Source: Rhizobium rosettiformans (GTDB lineage Bacteria; Pseudomonadota; Alphaproteobacteria; Rhizobiales; Rhizobiaceae). From it: a stretch of 64,000 bases of DNA. Positions 35,199-48,210 of this stretch are shown here, piece after piece; position 1 is the first letter of the stretch; every line of letters begins with the position of its first letter. Made by a program: the position numbers and the translations under genes. The DNA lies in assembly GCF_016806065.1 (NCBI RefSeq), contig NZ_CP032405.1:1162501-1226500 (forward strand), given 5' to 3'. The notes under the pieces are model-generated. The model did not search any database and had not been told where the DNA came from. It saw nothing but the letters and a program-made list of their open reading frames with translations.

Positions 35199-36284
35199 AT
35201 GAACAGACGCAGCTTTCTCAAATGGTCGGGCTTCGGCCTTGTTGTCGCAACACTCGGAGGTCTCGGCTTGCGCGAGGCACATGCGGGCAACCGCTATTAT
35301 TCCGGCCCCATGTCGGATCATTTCGATGGCAAGGTTTTCTTCAACCCGGGTGGCGAAGAGCCCCGTGGTCTCTCCGACCTGCTCCGCTGGCAGTTCGAAG
35401 GCGGCAAGATGGAATGGCCGAAACCGGTCACGGCCGCCGACGTCGTCACCACGAAGCCGGAACCCCGCATCGAAGGAAGCCGGCTTGTCGTCACCATGGT
35501 CGGCCATGCAACGCTGCTCATCCAGACGGCCGGCTTGAACATCCTGACCGACCCGGTCTGGTCGGAACGCGCGAGCCCCGTGCCCTTTGCCGGGCCGAAA
35601 CGCAACAATCCGCCCGGCGTCGCCTTCGATGACCTGCCGAAGATCGACATCGTGATCGTAACCCACAATCACTACGACCATCTCGACGTCGCGACGCTCA
35701 ACAAGCTGGTGCGTGCGCACAATCCGCAAATCATCACACCGCTCGGCAATGACACGATCATTCGCGCGGCAAATCCATTTTCTCGAACCACTGTCATGGA
35801 CTGGGGCGATCGGCTCGATCTCGGAGGTGGATTCGTCTTCCACTGCGAGCCCTGCCATCACTGGTCCGCACGCGGCATGGGTGACCGGCGCATGGCACTC
35901 TGGGCCGCCTTTGTCATCGAGACCCCGGCCGGCAAGATCTACCATATCGGCGACACCGGCTATGCCGAGGGCAAGCATTATCGCGAAGTCAGGGAAAAGC
36001 ATGGCGACATCAGGCTCGCGATCATGCCGATCGGTGCCTATGAGCCGCGCTGGTTCATGAAGGCGCAGCACCAGAACCCGGAGGAGGCGATTTCAGGCTT
36101 TCGTTCGAGCGGCGCGGCTTTCGGCATCGGCCACCATTTCGGCACCTTCCAGCTGACCAATGAAGGCATCGACGATCCGCCGAAGGCGCTCGCGACAGCG
36201 ATGTCTGCTGCCGGGATCGGCAGCGGGCGCTTCAAGGGCCTGCGCCCCGGCCAGCAGTTCGAGGTGCCGCGCGCCGGCGCCTGA
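35199..36284 (+). CDS. Tat-exported MBL-fold metallo-hydrolase (NAPE-PLD/UlaG-like)
   Basis: A 361-residue protein with a twin-arginine signal (MNRRSFLKWSGFGL..., cleavage near AHA-GNR) and a metallo-beta-lactamase fold. The metal motif THNHYDHLD is near residue 153, with further ligands in EPCHHWSARG, HIGDTGY and GIGHHFGTFQ. The segment MSDHFDGKVFFNPGG at the mature N-terminus and LDLGGGFVFHCEPCHHWS resemble the N-acylphosphatidylethanolamine phospholipase D-like subgroup, which suggests a lipid phosphodiester substrate in the periplasm. This is inference. It lies between ffh (divergent) and the thiamine operon, whose riboswitch starts 70 bases after its stop. Confidence 0.86.
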   Translation: MNRRSFLKWSGFGLVVATLGGLGLREAHAGNRYYSGPMSDHFDGKVFFNPGGEEPRGLSDLLRWQFEGGKMEWPKPVTAADVVTTKPEPRIEGSRLVVTMVGHATLLIQTAGLNILTDPVWSERASPVPFAGPKRNNPPGVAFDDLPKIDIVIVTHNHYDHLDVATLNKLVRAHNPQIITPLGNDTIIRAANPFSRTTVMDWGDRLDLGGGFVFHCEPCHHWSARGMGDRRMALWAAFVIETPAGKIYHIGDTGYAEGKHYREVREKHGDIRLAIMPIGAYEPRWFMKAQHQNPEEAISGFRSSGAAFGIGHHFGTFQLTNEGIDDPPKALATAMSAAGIGSGRFKGLRPGQQFEVPRAGA

Positions 36285-36351
36285 GGCCCGAAGGCTCCCC
36301 AAAGGCTCGTTGACAGCAGCCGAGCTTTTGGCCAGACTTGAAGCATTCACC

Positions 36352-36460
36352 AGGGGTGTCCCGACAAGGGGCTGAGATTTCGCTACGCCAAACCGCAAGG
36401 GACGAGCAGCGCGATGACCCGTTGAACCTGATCCAGTTCATACTGGCGTAGGGACGGTGC
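36352..36460 (+). ncRNA. TPP riboswitch of the thi operon
   Basis: The leader has the THI-box signature: AGGGGTG at the 5' end, CTGAGAT (36371-36377), ACCCGTTGAACCTGATC (36417-36433) and CAGTTCATACTGGCGTAGGGA ending near 36454. Thiamine pyrophosphate binding normally lowers expression of the following gene. It ends about 100 bases before the thiC start; no clear T-run follows, so control may be translational. Confidence 0.96.
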
Positions 36461-36524
36461 GAGCGCTGCAGAACGACGATTCGAAAACCCGAATCCCGTG
36501 GCGTCTTTCCATCATTCCGGCTGA

Positions 36525-39378
<2,854 letters not shown>

Positions 39379-39382
<4 letters not shown>

Positions 39383-39576
39383 AGCTCACCGTTAACGGAG
39401 AAACCCTGGAGCTCGATGCAGGCAATCTCGCCGATCTGCTCGCAAAGCTCGACTACGAAGGCGACTGGCTGGCAACCGCCATCAATGGCGAGCTGGTTCA
39501 CCGCGAGGAGCGGGCCGCCCACCCTTTGAACGATGGCGACCGGATAGAGATCCTCTCGCCCATGCAGGGAGGCTGA
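39379..39576 (+). CDS. thiS: Sulfur carrier protein ThiS
   Basis: A 65-residue ubiquitin-like sulfur carrier. It ends in the required GlyGly (SPMQGG), which is adenylated and turned into a thiocarboxylate, and starts [12 protein letters not shown] in the normal beta-strand pattern. It lies between thiO and thiG with an overlap and a one-base gap. The activating enzyme ThiF is not present in this window. Confidence 0.95.
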
Positions 39577-39577
39577 G

Positions 39578-40354
39578 ATGGCACTCGAACTCTACGGCAA
39601 GACAGTCGCCTCGCGCCTATTGCTCGGCACCGCGCGTTACCCCTCGCCTGCGGTGCTCGCAGAGGCCGTGCGGCGCTCGAAGACCGAGATCGTCACCGTC
39701 TCGCTGCGCCGGGAGACCGCGGGGGGCAAGGCGGGCGGCGCCTTCTTCCAGCTGATCCGTGAGCTCGGCGTTCACGTCCTGCCCAACACCGCCGGCTGCC
39801 ACAGCGCCCGCGAAGCGGTGCTGACGGCGAAGATGGCGCGCGAGGTCTTCGGCACCACCTGGATCAAACTCGAGGTGATCGGCCATCACGACACGCTGCA
39901 GCCTGACGTTTTCCAACTGGTAGAAGCGGCGAAGATCCTCGTTTCAGAGAGCTTCGAGGTTTTCCCCTACACGACCGACGATCTGGTGGTCGGGGAGAAA
40001 CTGCTCGCCGCTGGCTGCCGGGTGCTGATGCCCTGGTGCGCGCCAATCGGCAGCGCCATGGGGCCGCAGAATCTGCCGGCACTCAAATCCATGCGGGCGG
40101 AATTCCCGGATGTGACGCTGATCGTCGATGCCGGCATCGGTCGCCCGTCCCACGCCACCACCGTGATGGAACTCGGTTATGACGCCGTGCTGCTCAACAC
40201 CGCCGTCGCCAGCGCCGGCGATCCGGCTGCCATGGCCGAGGCCTTTGCCAAGGCCATCGAGGCAGGGCATATTGCTCATGGAGCAGGCATGCTGGAACCG
40301 CGCGACATGGCCGTGCCATCCACCCCCGTGATTGGAAAGGGGGTCTTTGCATGA
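39578..40354 (+). CDS. thiG: Thiazole synthase ThiG
   Basis: ThiG condenses deoxyxylulose 5-phosphate, dehydroglycine and ThiS-thiocarboxylate into the thiazole ring. The 258-residue TIM barrel has [12 protein letters not shown] at the start, [17 protein letters not shown], the Schiff-base lysine in WIKLEVIGH near residue 91, and [18 protein letters not shown] phosphate-binding loops near 183-200. It starts one base after the thiS stop and overlaps thiE by four bases. Confidence 0.96.
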   Translation: MALELYGKTVASRLLLGTARYPSPAVLAEAVRRSKTEIVTVSLRRETAGGKAGGAFFQLIRELGVHVLPNTAGCHSAREAVLTAKMAREVFGTTWIKLEVIGHHDTLQPDVFQLVEAAKILVSESFEVFPYTTDDLVVGEKLLAAGCRVLMPWCAPIGSAMGPQNLPALKSMRAEFPDVTLIVDAGIGRPSHATTVMELGYDAVLLNTAVASAGDPAAMAEAFAKAIEAGHIAHGAGMLEPRDMAVPSTPVIGKGVFA

Positions 40355-40956
40355 AGCTCGATCCCTTCTACCTCATCGTCGACAATGCCGACTGGATTGA
40401 GCGGCTTGTGCCGCTGGGGGTCAAGCTGGTGCAGCTGCGGATGAAGGATACCGAGGAGAGCGTGCTTCGCCAGCACATCCGCCGCGCCCGGCAATGCTGT
40501 GCCGACCACGGCTGCCAGCTCATCGTCAACGACTTCTGGCAGCTCGCCATCGACGAGGCCTGCGACTTCGTCCATTTGGGACAGGAGGATCTGGCAACGG
40601 CAGACCTCGCCGCCATCCGCAGCGCGGGCCTGAAGATTGGCCTCTCAACGCACGACGAGGCCGAGCTCGAAACGGCACTCGCCGCCAAGCCTGACTATAT
40701 TGCCCTCGGCCCGGTCTATCCGACGATCCTGAAAAAAATGCCCTGGGCGCCACAAGGCCTGGAACGGCTGACATCCTGGAAGGAAAAGGTCGCCCCCCTG
40801 CCCTTGGTCGCGATCGGCGGGCTTCGCCCTGACCGGCTTCCCGGCATCTTTGCAGCCGGGGCAGACAGTGCCGCCGTCGTGACGGACATCACGCTCAATG
40901 CCGATCCCGAGGCGCGAACCCGGGAATGGCTTGATGTGACCGAGCCGCGGCGTTGA
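40351..40956 (+). CDS. thiE: Thiamine phosphate synthase ThiE
   Basis: ThiE joins HMP-PP and thiazole phosphate to make thiamine phosphate. The 201-residue protein has [10 protein letters not shown] near 24-33, [25 protein letters not shown] near 54-78, [23 protein letters not shown] near 115-123 and the terminal [13 protein letters not shown] with the phosphate loop. The usual GxHLGQED has V-HLGQED here, which is within family range. Last gene of the thi operon. No thiD is present, so HMP-P kinase must be encoded elsewhere. Confidence 0.94.
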   Translation: MKLDPFYLIVDNADWIERLVPLGVKLVQLRMKDTEESVLRQHIRRARQCCADHGCQLIVNDFWQLAIDEACDFVHLGQEDLATADLAAIRSAGLKIGLSTHDEAELETALAAKPDYIALGPVYPTILKKMPWAPQGLERLTSWKEKVAPLPLVAIGGLRPDRLPGIFAAGADSAAVVTDITLNADPEARTREWLDVTEPRR

Positions 40957-41043
40957 CCATGGTCGCGCAGTTTTGCCCGCTCTACTGGTAATTCCGCTGC
41001 ATTTCCGCCATATAGGCTGAAAGTGCAGTTGTATGGAGTGACG

Positions 41044-41952
41044 ATGTCGGATCGGGTCGAATTCGCGAGGATGAACGGGCTTGGCAACAAGATCCTGGTC
41101 GTCGACATGCGCGGTCGCACCGACCGGGTGACCCCGGCTGCCGCAGTCGCGCTCGCCGCCGACCCCGCGACCGCCTTCGATCAGATCATGGCCATCCATG
41201 ATCCCAAGGTCGATGGTACCGACGCCTATATCGACATCCTGAACTGCGACGGCTCTAAGGCCCAGGCTTGTGGTAATGGCACCCGCTGTGTGGTGCAGGC
41301 GCTTGCCAGCGAAACCGGTCGCAAGAGTTTCACCTTCCAGACGATCGCCGGCATCCTGAATGCCGTCGAGCATCAGGATGGCACAATCTCCGTTGACATG
41401 GGCAAGCCCGTCTTTGCCTGGGACAAGATCCCGCTCTCGGAAGAATTCCACGACACCAGCCGCATCGAACTGCAGATCGGCCCGATCGACGCGCCGATTC
41501 TGCATTCGCCCTCGGCCATGTCGATGGGCAATCCGCATGCTGTGTTCTGGGTCGATCGCGATCCGATGACCTATGATCTGGAACGCTTCGGGCCGCTCCT
41601 CGAAAACCATCCGATATTCCCGGAAAAGGCCAATATCACGCTGGCCCAGATCACCTCGAAGACAACAATGGTAACACGCACCTGGGAACGCGGAGCCGGC
41701 CTGACGCTCGCCTGCGGCTCTGCAGCCTGTGCCGCCGGCGTGTCCGCAGCGCGCACAGGCCGCACCGAGCGCAAGGTGACGATCACGGTGGCGTCGAGCC
41801 CCAATCGCGGCACGCTAACCATCGACTGGCGTCCCGATGATAAGGTCGTCATGACCGGCCCCGCCGAATGGGAATGGTCCGGCATGGTTGATCCGGCAAC
41901 CGGCAGCTGGCAGCGCGACACAAGCGCCGATGCAGAGGCCGCCACCCAGTGA
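41044..41952 (+). CDS. dapF: Diaminopimelate epimerase
   Basis: DapF converts LL- to meso-diaminopimelate for lysine and peptidoglycan. The 302-residue protein has the two-cysteine active site: first in [11 protein letters not shown] (Cys near 77), second in [14 protein letters not shown] (Cys near 222), plus the N-terminal [15 protein letters not shown]. The ATG at 41044 has GGAG five bases upstream; an in-frame ATG at 41023 is too early. The stop overlaps the GTG start of mtaB. dapF-mtaB-ftsY is a conserved rhizobial cluster. Confidence 0.96.
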   Translation: MSDRVEFARMNGLGNKILVVDMRGRTDRVTPAAAVALAADPATAFDQIMAIHDPKVDGTDAYIDILNCDGSKAQACGNGTRCVVQALASETGRKSFTFQTIAGILNAVEHQDGTISVDMGKPVFAWDKIPLSEEFHDTSRIELQIGPIDAPILHSPSAMSMGNPHAVFWVDRDPMTYDLERFGPLLENHPIFPEKANITLAQITSKTTMVTRTWERGAGLTLACGSAACAAGVSAARTGRTERKVTITVASSPNRGTLTIDWRPDDKVVMTGPAEWEWSGMVDPATGSWQRDTSADAEAATQ

Positions 41953-43241
41953 CCTCCGCGCGACACGGCGCCGTCGAGGTCATCACCTTCGGCTGTCGCC
42001 TGAACACCTATGAATCAGAAGTCATGAAGGCCGAAGCCGCCAAAGCCGGCCTCGACAATGCGATCCTCGTCAACACCTGTGCGGTGACCTCGGAAGCTGT
42101 GCGCCAGGCCCGCCAGGCGATCCGCCGGGCGCGGCGGGAAAACCCGCAAGCGCGTATCATCGTCACCGGCTGCGCGGCCCAAACGGAAGCGCAGAATTTC
42201 GCCGCCATGCCCGAGGTGGACGCCGTCTTGGGCAACGAGGAAAAGCTCAAGGCCGAGCACTATCGCCGCCTGCCGGATTTCGGCGTCTCGGCGGAACAAA
42301 AGGTTGCCGTCAACGACATCATGAGCGTCACCGAAACGGCACCGCAGATGGTGGCGCATATCGACGGGCATGTGCGCGGCTTCCTCCAGGTGCAGAACGG
42401 CTGCGATCACCGCTGCACCTTCTGCATCATTCCCTATGGCCGTGGCAATTCGCGCTCCGTGCCGATGGGCGCTGTCGTCGAGCAGGCGCGAAAACTCGTC
42501 GAAAACGGCTATCGCGAAGTGGTGCTGACAGGCGTCGATGCGACGAGCTATGGCGCGGACCTGCCCGGCATTCCGACGCTCGGCCTTCTCGCCAAGACAC
42601 TGCTGAAACAGGTGCCGGATATCCAGCGCCTGCGCCTTTCCTCGATCGACAGCATCGAGGCCGACAGCCATCTCTTCGACCTGATCGCCGATGAGCCGCG
42701 CTTCATGCCGCATCTGCATCTGTCGCTGCAGCATGGCGACGACATGATCCTGAAGCGCATGAAGCGCCGGCATTCGCGTTCCGATGCGATCGCCTTTGCC
42801 GAGCAGGTCCGGCGCCTGCGCCCCGGCTTTGCCTTTGGCGCCGACATGATCGCCGGTTTTCCGACAGAGACCGAGGAGATGGCGGCAAACTCCGCGCGCC
42901 TTGCCAAGGAGATCGGCATCGCACATCTGCATGTATTCCCCTACAGCCCCCGCCCCGGCACGCCGGCAGCCCGCATGCCGCAGCTCGACCGGGCGCTCGT
43001 CAAGGCACGGGCGGCCGGGCTTCGGGCCGTGGCCGAGAGATTGCAGGCTATGCATCTCGCCTCCCGAGTTGGGACCCGGCAGAAGCTGCTGGTCGAGCGC
43101 AACGAAATGGCGCATACGGAAGACTTCACCCTCGTTGCGACACCGGGCATGACACCTGGCAGTCTGATAGAGGTTTCGATCGGCGGGCATACCAGCCGCC
43201 ATCTGACGATTGCATCGGCAGCGGCAAACGCTGCTGCCTGA
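41949..43241 (+). CDS. mtaB: tRNA t6A37 methylthiotransferase MtaB
   Basis: A 430-residue radical-SAM methylthiotransferase that adds a methylthio group to t6A37 in tRNA. The N-terminal UPF0004 domain carries three cluster cysteines ([24 protein letters not shown]). The radical-SAM motif is [11 protein letters not shown] near 151-161, and the C-terminal TRAM-like domain ends the protein. RLNT after the first cysteine and NTCAVTSEA favour MtaB over MiaB or RimO. The start is GTG at 41949, overlapping the dapF stop codon. Confidence 0.93.
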   Translation: MTSARHGAVEVITFGCRLNTYESEVMKAEAAKAGLDNAILVNTCAVTSEAVRQARQAIRRARRENPQARIIVTGCAAQTEAQNFAAMPEVDAVLGNEEKLKAEHYRRLPDFGVSAEQKVAVNDIMSVTETAPQMVAHIDGHVRGFLQVQNGCDHRCTFCIIPYGRGNSRSVPMGAVVEQARKLVENGYREVVLTGVDATSYGADLPGIPTLGLLAKTLLKQVPDIQRLRLSSIDSIEADSHLFDLIADEPRFMPHLHLSLQHGDDMILKRMKRRHSRSDAIAFAEQVRRLRPGFAFGADMIAGFPTETEEMAANSARLAKEIGIAHLHVFPYSPRPGTPAARMPQLDRALVKARAAGLRAVAERLQAMHLASRVGTRQKLLVERNEMAHTEDFTLVATPGMTPGSLIEVSIGGHTSRHLTIASAAANAAA

Positions 43242-43260
43242 CAGACGGAATAGAGTGACC

Positions 43261-44700
43261 ATGGCCCTCGGCTTCATTAAGAAAGTCTTCACCTTCGGCA
43301 AGGAGAAGCCGGCAGAAACGCCTGCAGCGCCGCCGGAGCTGACGGCTGAAGAGAAGTCCGCGATTTTAGCCGAGAGTGAGCCGAAGGGTCGCGACGAAGA
43401 CTTGCCCATTGCAGAAGATCCCGTTCTCGCCGAGGAAATGGCAACAGCTGGCGGTTCGGCAGTGGATCTCGAAGCGGATCAGGACGAGCCTGATGCATCG
43501 GAACTGACGATAACAGCGGCGACCGATCTTAGCATGGTGCCGCTGGAGCTTCTCGAAGCGGAAGAGGCCGTCGAGCAGGACTTGGGCGGCGGGGACACCG
43601 AGCCGACGCCGCCCCCAACGCCGACCTTCCACGAAAACCCTGTGCAGCCCGCCGATATATCGCAGGGTGTGATCGCCGACGCAGTCGATCCTACGGAGAC
43701 ACCTATAGCTGTCGCTCTGCCGAAGGGTTTTTCTGCGGCGGAGACTGCGCCGCCGCCAATCGATGTGGTTCCGCAGGTCAAGCAAACCTGGTTTCAGCGC
43801 CTGACGGCAGGCCTCTTCCGCACTTCCTCGCAGCTGACTGGCCAGATCACCGCGCTATTCACCAAGCGCAAACTGGATGACGAGACGCTGGAGGAACTGG
43901 AAGACCTGCTGATCCAGGCCGACCTCGGCGTGGAAACGGCGCTCCGCGTCACCGACACGCTGGCCTCCGAGCGCTATGGCAAGGACGTGACCGGCGAGGA
44001 CGTGACCAAGATCATGGCGACAGAGATCGTCAAGGTGCTGAAGCCGGTCGCCAAGCCGCTCGCTCTCGATCTCAGCCACAAGCCGCATGTCATTCTCGTC
44101 GTTGGTGTCAACGGCACCGGCAAGACGACAACCATCGGCAAGCTGGCCGCCAAGCTGTCGGGCTCGGGGCTGAAGGTGATGCTGGCGGCCGGCGATACCT
44201 TCCGTGCGGCCGCCATCGAGCAGCTGAAGATCTGGGCCGACCGCACCGGCTCGACCTTCATTGGCACCAAGCTCGGCGCCGATGCCGCAGGCCTCGCCTA
44301 TGAGGCCTTCGAGAAGGCCAAGGCGGAAAAATCCGATGTCCTGATTATCGACACCGCCGGCCGTCTGCAGAACAAGACGGAGCTGATGGCGGAACTCGAA
44401 AAGATCGTCCGCGTTCTCGGCAAGCTGGATCCGGATGCGCCGCATACGGTGCTGCAGACGCTGGATGCCACGACAGGCCAGAACGCCCTCCAACAGGTCG
44501 AGATCTTCCGCAATGTGGCGGGCGTCAACGGCCTGATCATGACCAAGCTCGACGGCACGGCGCGCGGCGGCATTCTGGTTGCCATCGCCGCCAAACACAA
44601 GTTGCCCGTCTATTTCATCGGCGTCGGCGAAGGCATCGACGACCTCGAACCCTTCGAGGCGGAAGACTTCGCCAGTGCCATCGCCGGCATCGCGCGCTGA
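43261..44700 (+). CDS. ftsY: SRP receptor FtsY
   Basis: FtsY docks SRP-ribosome complexes at the inner membrane. The 479-residue protein has a short amphipathic start (MALGFIKKVFTFGKE) and a long acidic A-domain (about 20-175, rich in Glu/Asp/Pro). The NG domain follows, with GVNGTGKTTTIGKLAAKL near 282-299, GDTFRAAAIEQL, DTAGRLQNK and TKLDGTARGGILVAIA. The ATG at 43261 is selected because it matches the family start; the frame extends into mtaB. Its SRP partner ffh is also in this window. Confidence 0.97.
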   Translation: MALGFIKKVFTFGKEKPAETPAAPPELTAEEKSAILAESEPKGRDEDLPIAEDPVLAEEMATAGGSAVDLEADQDEPDASELTITAATDLSMVPLELLEAEEAVEQDLGGGDTEPTPPPTPTFHENPVQPADISQGVIADAVDPTETPIAVALPKGFSAAETAPPPIDVVPQVKQTWFQRLTAGLFRTSSQLTGQITALFTKRKLDDETLEELEDLLIQADLGVETALRVTDTLASERYGKDVTGEDVTKIMATEIVKVLKPVAKPLALDLSHKPHVILVVGVNGTGKTTTIGKLAAKLSGSGLKVMLAAGDTFRAAAIEQLKIWADRTGSTFIGTKLGADAAGLAYEAFEKAKAEKSDVLIIDTAGRLQNKTELMAELEKIVRVLGKLDPDAPHTVLQTLDATTGQNALQQVEIFRNVAGVNGLIMTKLDGTARGGILVAIAAKHKLPVYFIGVGEGIDDLEPFEAEDFASAIAGIAR

Positions 44701-44727
44701 GCGCCGGAAACGTTAGGAAACGACATC

Positions 44728-45369
44728 ATGTCGGACACATCCACCGATACCCACGCCTCCAAGGCCGAGAAACAGAACCCGCTGCTGAAAATGGCCCTGG
44801 AACTCGGGCCGCTCCTGATCTTCTTCTTCGGCAACCTGCGCGGCGAATGGCTCGCCAGAACCTTTCCGGAACTGACCGCAATCGGCGGACCGCTCCTGAT
44901 CGCGACCGCCCTCTTCATGGTCGCAACTGTGATCTCGCTGATCATTTCGAAGATCGTCTTCAAGCACCTGCCGGTCATGCCCTTCGTGTCGGGTATTGTC
45001 GTTATGGTCTTCGGCGGCCTGTCGATCTGGCTGCAAGACGACACCTTCATCAAGATGAAGCCGACCATCGTCAACACGCTCTTCGGCGTCGTTCTGCTCG
45101 GGGGCCTGGCCTTCGGCACCTCGCTGCTGGGTTACGTCTTCAACGCGGCCTTCCAGCTGGACGCTGAAGGATGGCGGAAGCTGACGCTCCGCTGGGGCAT
45201 CTTCTTCCTCTTCCTCGCCGTGTTGAACGAGGTCGTCTGGCGCAATTTTTCCGATGATGTCTGGGTCAGCTTCAAGGTCTGGGGCACCATGCCGATCACC
45301 ATCCTCTTTACGCTCGCCCAGATGCCGCTGATCATGAAGCACTCGCTGGAAGAGAAGGAAGCGGAATGA
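44728..45369 (+). CDS. Inner-membrane septation protein A (YciB/IspZ)
   Basis: A 213-residue protein with five to six hydrophobic segments matching the intracellular septation protein A family. [20 protein letters not shown] near 17-36 and [26 protein letters not shown] near 147-172 are the diagnostic blocks. Members affect division and envelope integrity in E. coli and Shigella. It follows ftsY by 27 bases and overlaps the DUF2585 gene by four bases, so these are one transcript. Confidence 0.9.
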   Translation: MSDTSTDTHASKAEKQNPLLKMALELGPLLIFFFGNLRGEWLARTFPELTAIGGPLLIATALFMVATVISLIISKIVFKHLPVMPFVSGIVVMVFGGLSIWLQDDTFIKMKPTIVNTLFGVVLLGGLAFGTSLLGYVFNAAFQLDAEGWRKLTLRWGIFFLFLAVLNEVVWRNFSDDVWVSFKVWGTMPITILFTLAQMPLIMKHSLEEKEAE

Positions 45370-45956
45370 CCGATACGACCAGCCAGGCGGGCGAGAACTC
45401 GACGACGCGTTTCTGGCTGGCGGTGACCTTCGTCATCATCCTCGTTCAGGTTGTCTCCCAGTATCTGATGGGGCGACTCTGGATCTGCGAATGCGGCTAT
45501 GTGAAGCTCTTCGAAGCGGGCGTGAATACGCCCGGCAATTCGCAGCACCTGTTCGACTGGTACACGCCATCGCACATCATCCATGGCTTCCTCTTTTATG
45601 GCCTCGGCTGGCTCGTGCTGCGCAGGAAGCCGCTGACGGCAAAGCTCGCGCTGGCGGCCCTGATCGAAGCCGGCTGGGAAATCCTGGAAAACTCGCCTCT
45701 TGTCATCGACCGCTACAGGACGGCCACCATGGCGGTCGGCTATAGCGGCGACAGCATCCTGAATTCCGGGATGGACATGGTGGCAATGATCGCCGGATTC
45801 TTCTTTGCGGTGCGCGCGCCGATCTGGCTGACGGTGGTGCTCACGATCGCGTTCGAAATCCTGACGGCCATCGTCATCAGAGACAACCTGACGCTCAACG
45901 TCGTCATGCTGGTTTGGCCGATCGAGGCGGTGAAGACATGGCAGGGAGCTCTCTGA
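45366..45956 (+). CDS. DUF2585 (UPF0314) membrane protein
   Basis: A 196-residue inner-membrane protein with about five hydrophobic segments and the block [17 protein letters not shown] near 38-54, then [14 protein letters not shown] and [16 protein letters not shown]. These conserved His, Glu, Asn and Arg residues in membrane segments suggest an enzyme or channel, but no function is known. It is translationally coupled to the septation protein A gene and converges with ccmG. Confidence 0.85.
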   Translation: MTDTTSQAGENSTTRFWLAVTFVIILVQVVSQYLMGRLWICECGYVKLFEAGVNTPGNSQHLFDWYTPSHIIHGFLFYGLGWLVLRRKPLTAKLALAALIEAGWEILENSPLVIDRYRTATMAVGYSGDSILNSGMDMVAMIAGFFFAVRAPIWLTVVLTIAFEILTAIVIRDNLTLNVVMLVWPIEAVKTWQGAL

Positions 45957-45966
45957 TCGAGGAGGC

Positions 45967-46557
45967 TCAGCTGCCGGCAAGCGCCTTTTCGATCGCCGGC
46001 ATCAGCTGAGTTTGAAAGCTCTCCGGATCGAAGGGACCGACCTTCTTGTAGAGGATCATGCCATCGGGTCCCACGAGATAGCTTTCCGGAATGCCATAGA
46101 CGCCCCAATCGATGGCAGCCTTGCCATTTGGATCAACCCCGATCGCGTCGTAGGGATTGCCGAGTTCGCCAAGAAACCGCAGGGCGTTGTCGTTGCGATC
46201 CTTGTAATTGATCCCGACGACATTGACGCGCGGGTCCTTGGAGAGTTCGAGCAGCATCGGGTGTTCCTGGCGGCAGGGCACGCACCAGGAGGCAAACACA
46301 TTGACCAGCGTCAGCTTGCCTGAAATGGCAGCCGTGGTCAGTGCTGGGAGCTCGGAGCCCTCAAGGGCAACAAGGTCAAGCATGGGAGCCTTCGTCCCAA
46401 TCAGTGCCGACGGGATCTCCGATACGTCGCGACCGGACTGGAGCTGCGTCATGAAGACCGCTGCCAGGCCGACAAACAGCAGAAGCGGCAGGGCGGCAAT
46501 CAAGTACCGTCCACGCCCCTTGGAACCGGCTACATCGGGTTCTGTACGCTCGGTCAT
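45967..46557 (-). CDS. ccmG: Thiol:disulfide interchange protein CcmG (DsbE)
   Basis: CcmG keeps apocytochrome c cysteines reduced for haem attachment. The 196-residue protein has an N-terminal membrane anchor (about 18-36) and a periplasmic thioredoxin fold with WCVPC (cysteines 92 and 95). The acidic-GPE equivalent YGIPESYLVGPDG has the cis-proline loop. The ATG at 46557 overlaps the end of ccmD by four bases. It is the last gene of this ccm operon; ccmE, ccmF and ccmH are not in the window. Confidence 0.93.
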   Translation of the reverse strand: MTERTEPDVAGSKGRGRYLIAALPLLLFVGLAAVFMTQLQSGRDVSEIPSALIGTKAPMLDLVALEGSELPALTTAAISGKLTLVNVFASWCVPCRQEHPMLLELSKDPRVNVVGINYKDRNDNALRFLGELGNPYDAIGVDPNGKAAIDWGVYGIPESYLVGPDGMILYKKVGPFDPESFQTQLMPAIEKALAGS

Positions 46558-46727
46558 GCCGACGTGTCCTGTCCGGCAGGGGCCGAACGGCGGCGAATGC
46601 CCTGTCCTTCCAGTGCTTTCAGTTCCGCCCGCCGCGCCCGACCGTCGAGATAGATCCAGACGCCCAAGCTGAGACAGATCGCGGCTGTCAGTACATAAGA
46701 TCCAATGACGTAGAAGGCGTGCGTCAT
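46554..46727 (-). CDS. ccmD: Haem exporter protein CcmD
   Basis: A 57-residue single-span membrane protein (MTHAFYVIGSYVLTAAICLSL, then basic RARRAELKALEGQGIRRRS). CcmD stabilises the CcmC-haem-CcmE complex. Size, topology and position between ccmC and ccmG identify it. It overlaps both neighbours by four bases. Confidence 0.9.
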   Translation of the reverse strand: MTHAFYVIGSYVLTAAICLSLGVWIYLDGRARRAELKALEGQGIRRRSAPAGQDTSA

Positions 46728-47491
46728 GCCTGATGCTCCCGGCCAGCCTGACGGGCTGCCATGCGGCGCTGTGCGCCGACACGGCGGCGCCAGATCTCGT
46801 TGCGCATCGCCATCAAATGGAGCGTGAAAAAGAGGAGGGTGAAGGCCAGAGCCATGACGAGGAGTGGCCAGAGAAACTCGGGATGAATGGTCGGACCATC
46901 GAGGCGCATGACGCTGGCCGGCTGATGCAGCGTATTCCACCAATCGACCGAGAACTTGATAATCGGAATGTTGACGAAGCCGACCAGGATCAGGACGGCG
47001 CTGACCCGCGCGGCCTTGGACGGATCATCCATGGAGCGATTGAGCGCAATTAGGCCTAGATACATCAGGAACAGCACGAAGACTGACGTGAGGCGCGCAT
47101 CCCAGACCCACCAGGTGCCCCACATGGGCTTGCCCCAGAGCGAACCGGTGACGAGAGCAATCAGGGTGAAGGCAGCACCGAGCGGGGCAGCCGCCTTGTG
47201 GCTGACATCCGCCAGCGGATGACGCCAGACCAGCGTCCCGATCGCCGAGATCGCCATCACGGAGTAACACATCATCGAGAGCCAGGCGGCAGGCACATGC
47301 ACATACATGATCCGCACGGTATCGCCCTGCTGATAGTCGGTCTCGGACGTGAAACCAAGATATAGCCCCACGACAAAGAGGAGCGCGGTGATGCCGACGA
47401 ACCACGGCAGAGCCCGCTCGACAAAAGCGAGGAATCGCGTCGGGTTGGCGAGATCGATAATCTTGGTCAGGGCAAGGCTACTGTCGGTCAT
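46724..47491 (-). CDS. ccmC: Haem exporter protein CcmC
   Basis: CcmC presents haem to CcmE at the periplasmic face of the inner membrane. The 255-residue protein has six hydrophobic spans, the tryptophan-rich WGTWWVWDARLTS near 127-139, and periplasmic histidines in YVHVPAAW and LHQPASV that ligate haem. It overlaps ccmD by four bases and lies 59 bases downstream of ccmB. Confidence 0.95.
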   Translation of the reverse strand: MTDSSLALTKIIDLANPTRFLAFVERALPWFVGITALLFVVGLYLGFTSETDYQQGDTVRIMYVHVPAAWLSMMCYSVMAISAIGTLVWRHPLADVSHKAAAPLGAAFTLIALVTGSLWGKPMWGTWWVWDARLTSVFVLFLMYLGLIALNRSMDDPSKAARVSAVLILVGFVNIPIIKFSVDWWNTLHQPASVMRLDGPTIHPEFLWPLLVMALAFTLLFFTLHLMAMRNEIWRRRVGAQRRMAARQAGREHQA

Positions 47492-47550
47492 GTCTTGTTC
47501 TAGCGTGTCTCAGGCGGCCCTGCAATTGATCCTGGTCAAGCTGAGTTGTC

Positions 47551-48210
47551 TCAATCGCCCGAACTGCGCAAGGCCGCGGCTGCCCCCACGGGTCCGATCA
47601 CGGCAAAGAGAAGCGTGATGGCCGAGAGGAACATGAAGGGCGGCAGGAAGGGCGCAGGATCCTCGACCGCCGCATAGGAGGCACTGACCCCGAAGATCAG
47701 CACGGGGACGGCGAGCGGCAGCACGAGAATGGAGACCAGCAGACCGCCGCGGGGCAGGGCGATGGCCACCGCCGCGCCGGCCGCACCGATGAAGGTGATG
47801 GCCGGCGATCCGACCAGCAGTGTCAGCATCACGGCGCCGATGGCAACCTCATCCATGTTCATGAAGAGACCGAGCAGCGGCGAGGCGATCACGAGCGGCA
47901 GACCAGTCGCAACCCAATGTGCCAAGCATTTCACAAGCACTGTGAGCACGAGCGGTGTTTCCTGCATCAGCAGGATGTCGAGCGACCCGTCGTCGCGTTC
48001 GGCCTGAAACAGCCGATCGAGGCCGAGCAGGGCAGAGAGCAGGGCCCCGATCCAGACGATGGCAGGTCCGATTCGCGAGAGGAGATTGAGATCCGGCCCC
48101 ACACCGAAGGGGATGACGGCAACGACGGTGGTGAAGAACAGGACCCCGATCATCGCGCCGCCGCCGGCACGGACGGAGAGTTTCAGATCGCGGAGAAAGA
48201 GCGCCATCAT
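47551..48210 (-). CDS. ccmB: Haem exporter protein CcmB
   Basis: CcmB is the membrane subunit of the CcmAB ABC complex that releases holo-CcmE. The 219-residue protein has six hydrophobic segments and starts MMALFLRDLKLSVRAGGGA; FQAERDDGSLDILLMQ near 68-83 is the typical cytoplasmic loop. The start overlaps the ccmA stop. A second ATG immediately follows the first, so the exact start may be 48207. Confidence 0.94.
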   Translation of the reverse strand: MMALFLRDLKLSVRAGGGAMIGVLFFTTVVAVIPFGVGPDLNLLSRIGPAIVWIGALLSALLGLDRLFQAERDDGSLDILLMQETPLVLTVLVKCLAHWVATGLPLVIASPLLGLFMNMDEVAIGAVMLTLLVGSPAITFIGAAGAAVAIALPRGGLLVSILVLPLAVPVLIFGVSASYAAVEDPAPFLPPFMFLSAITLLFAVIGPVGAAAALRSSGD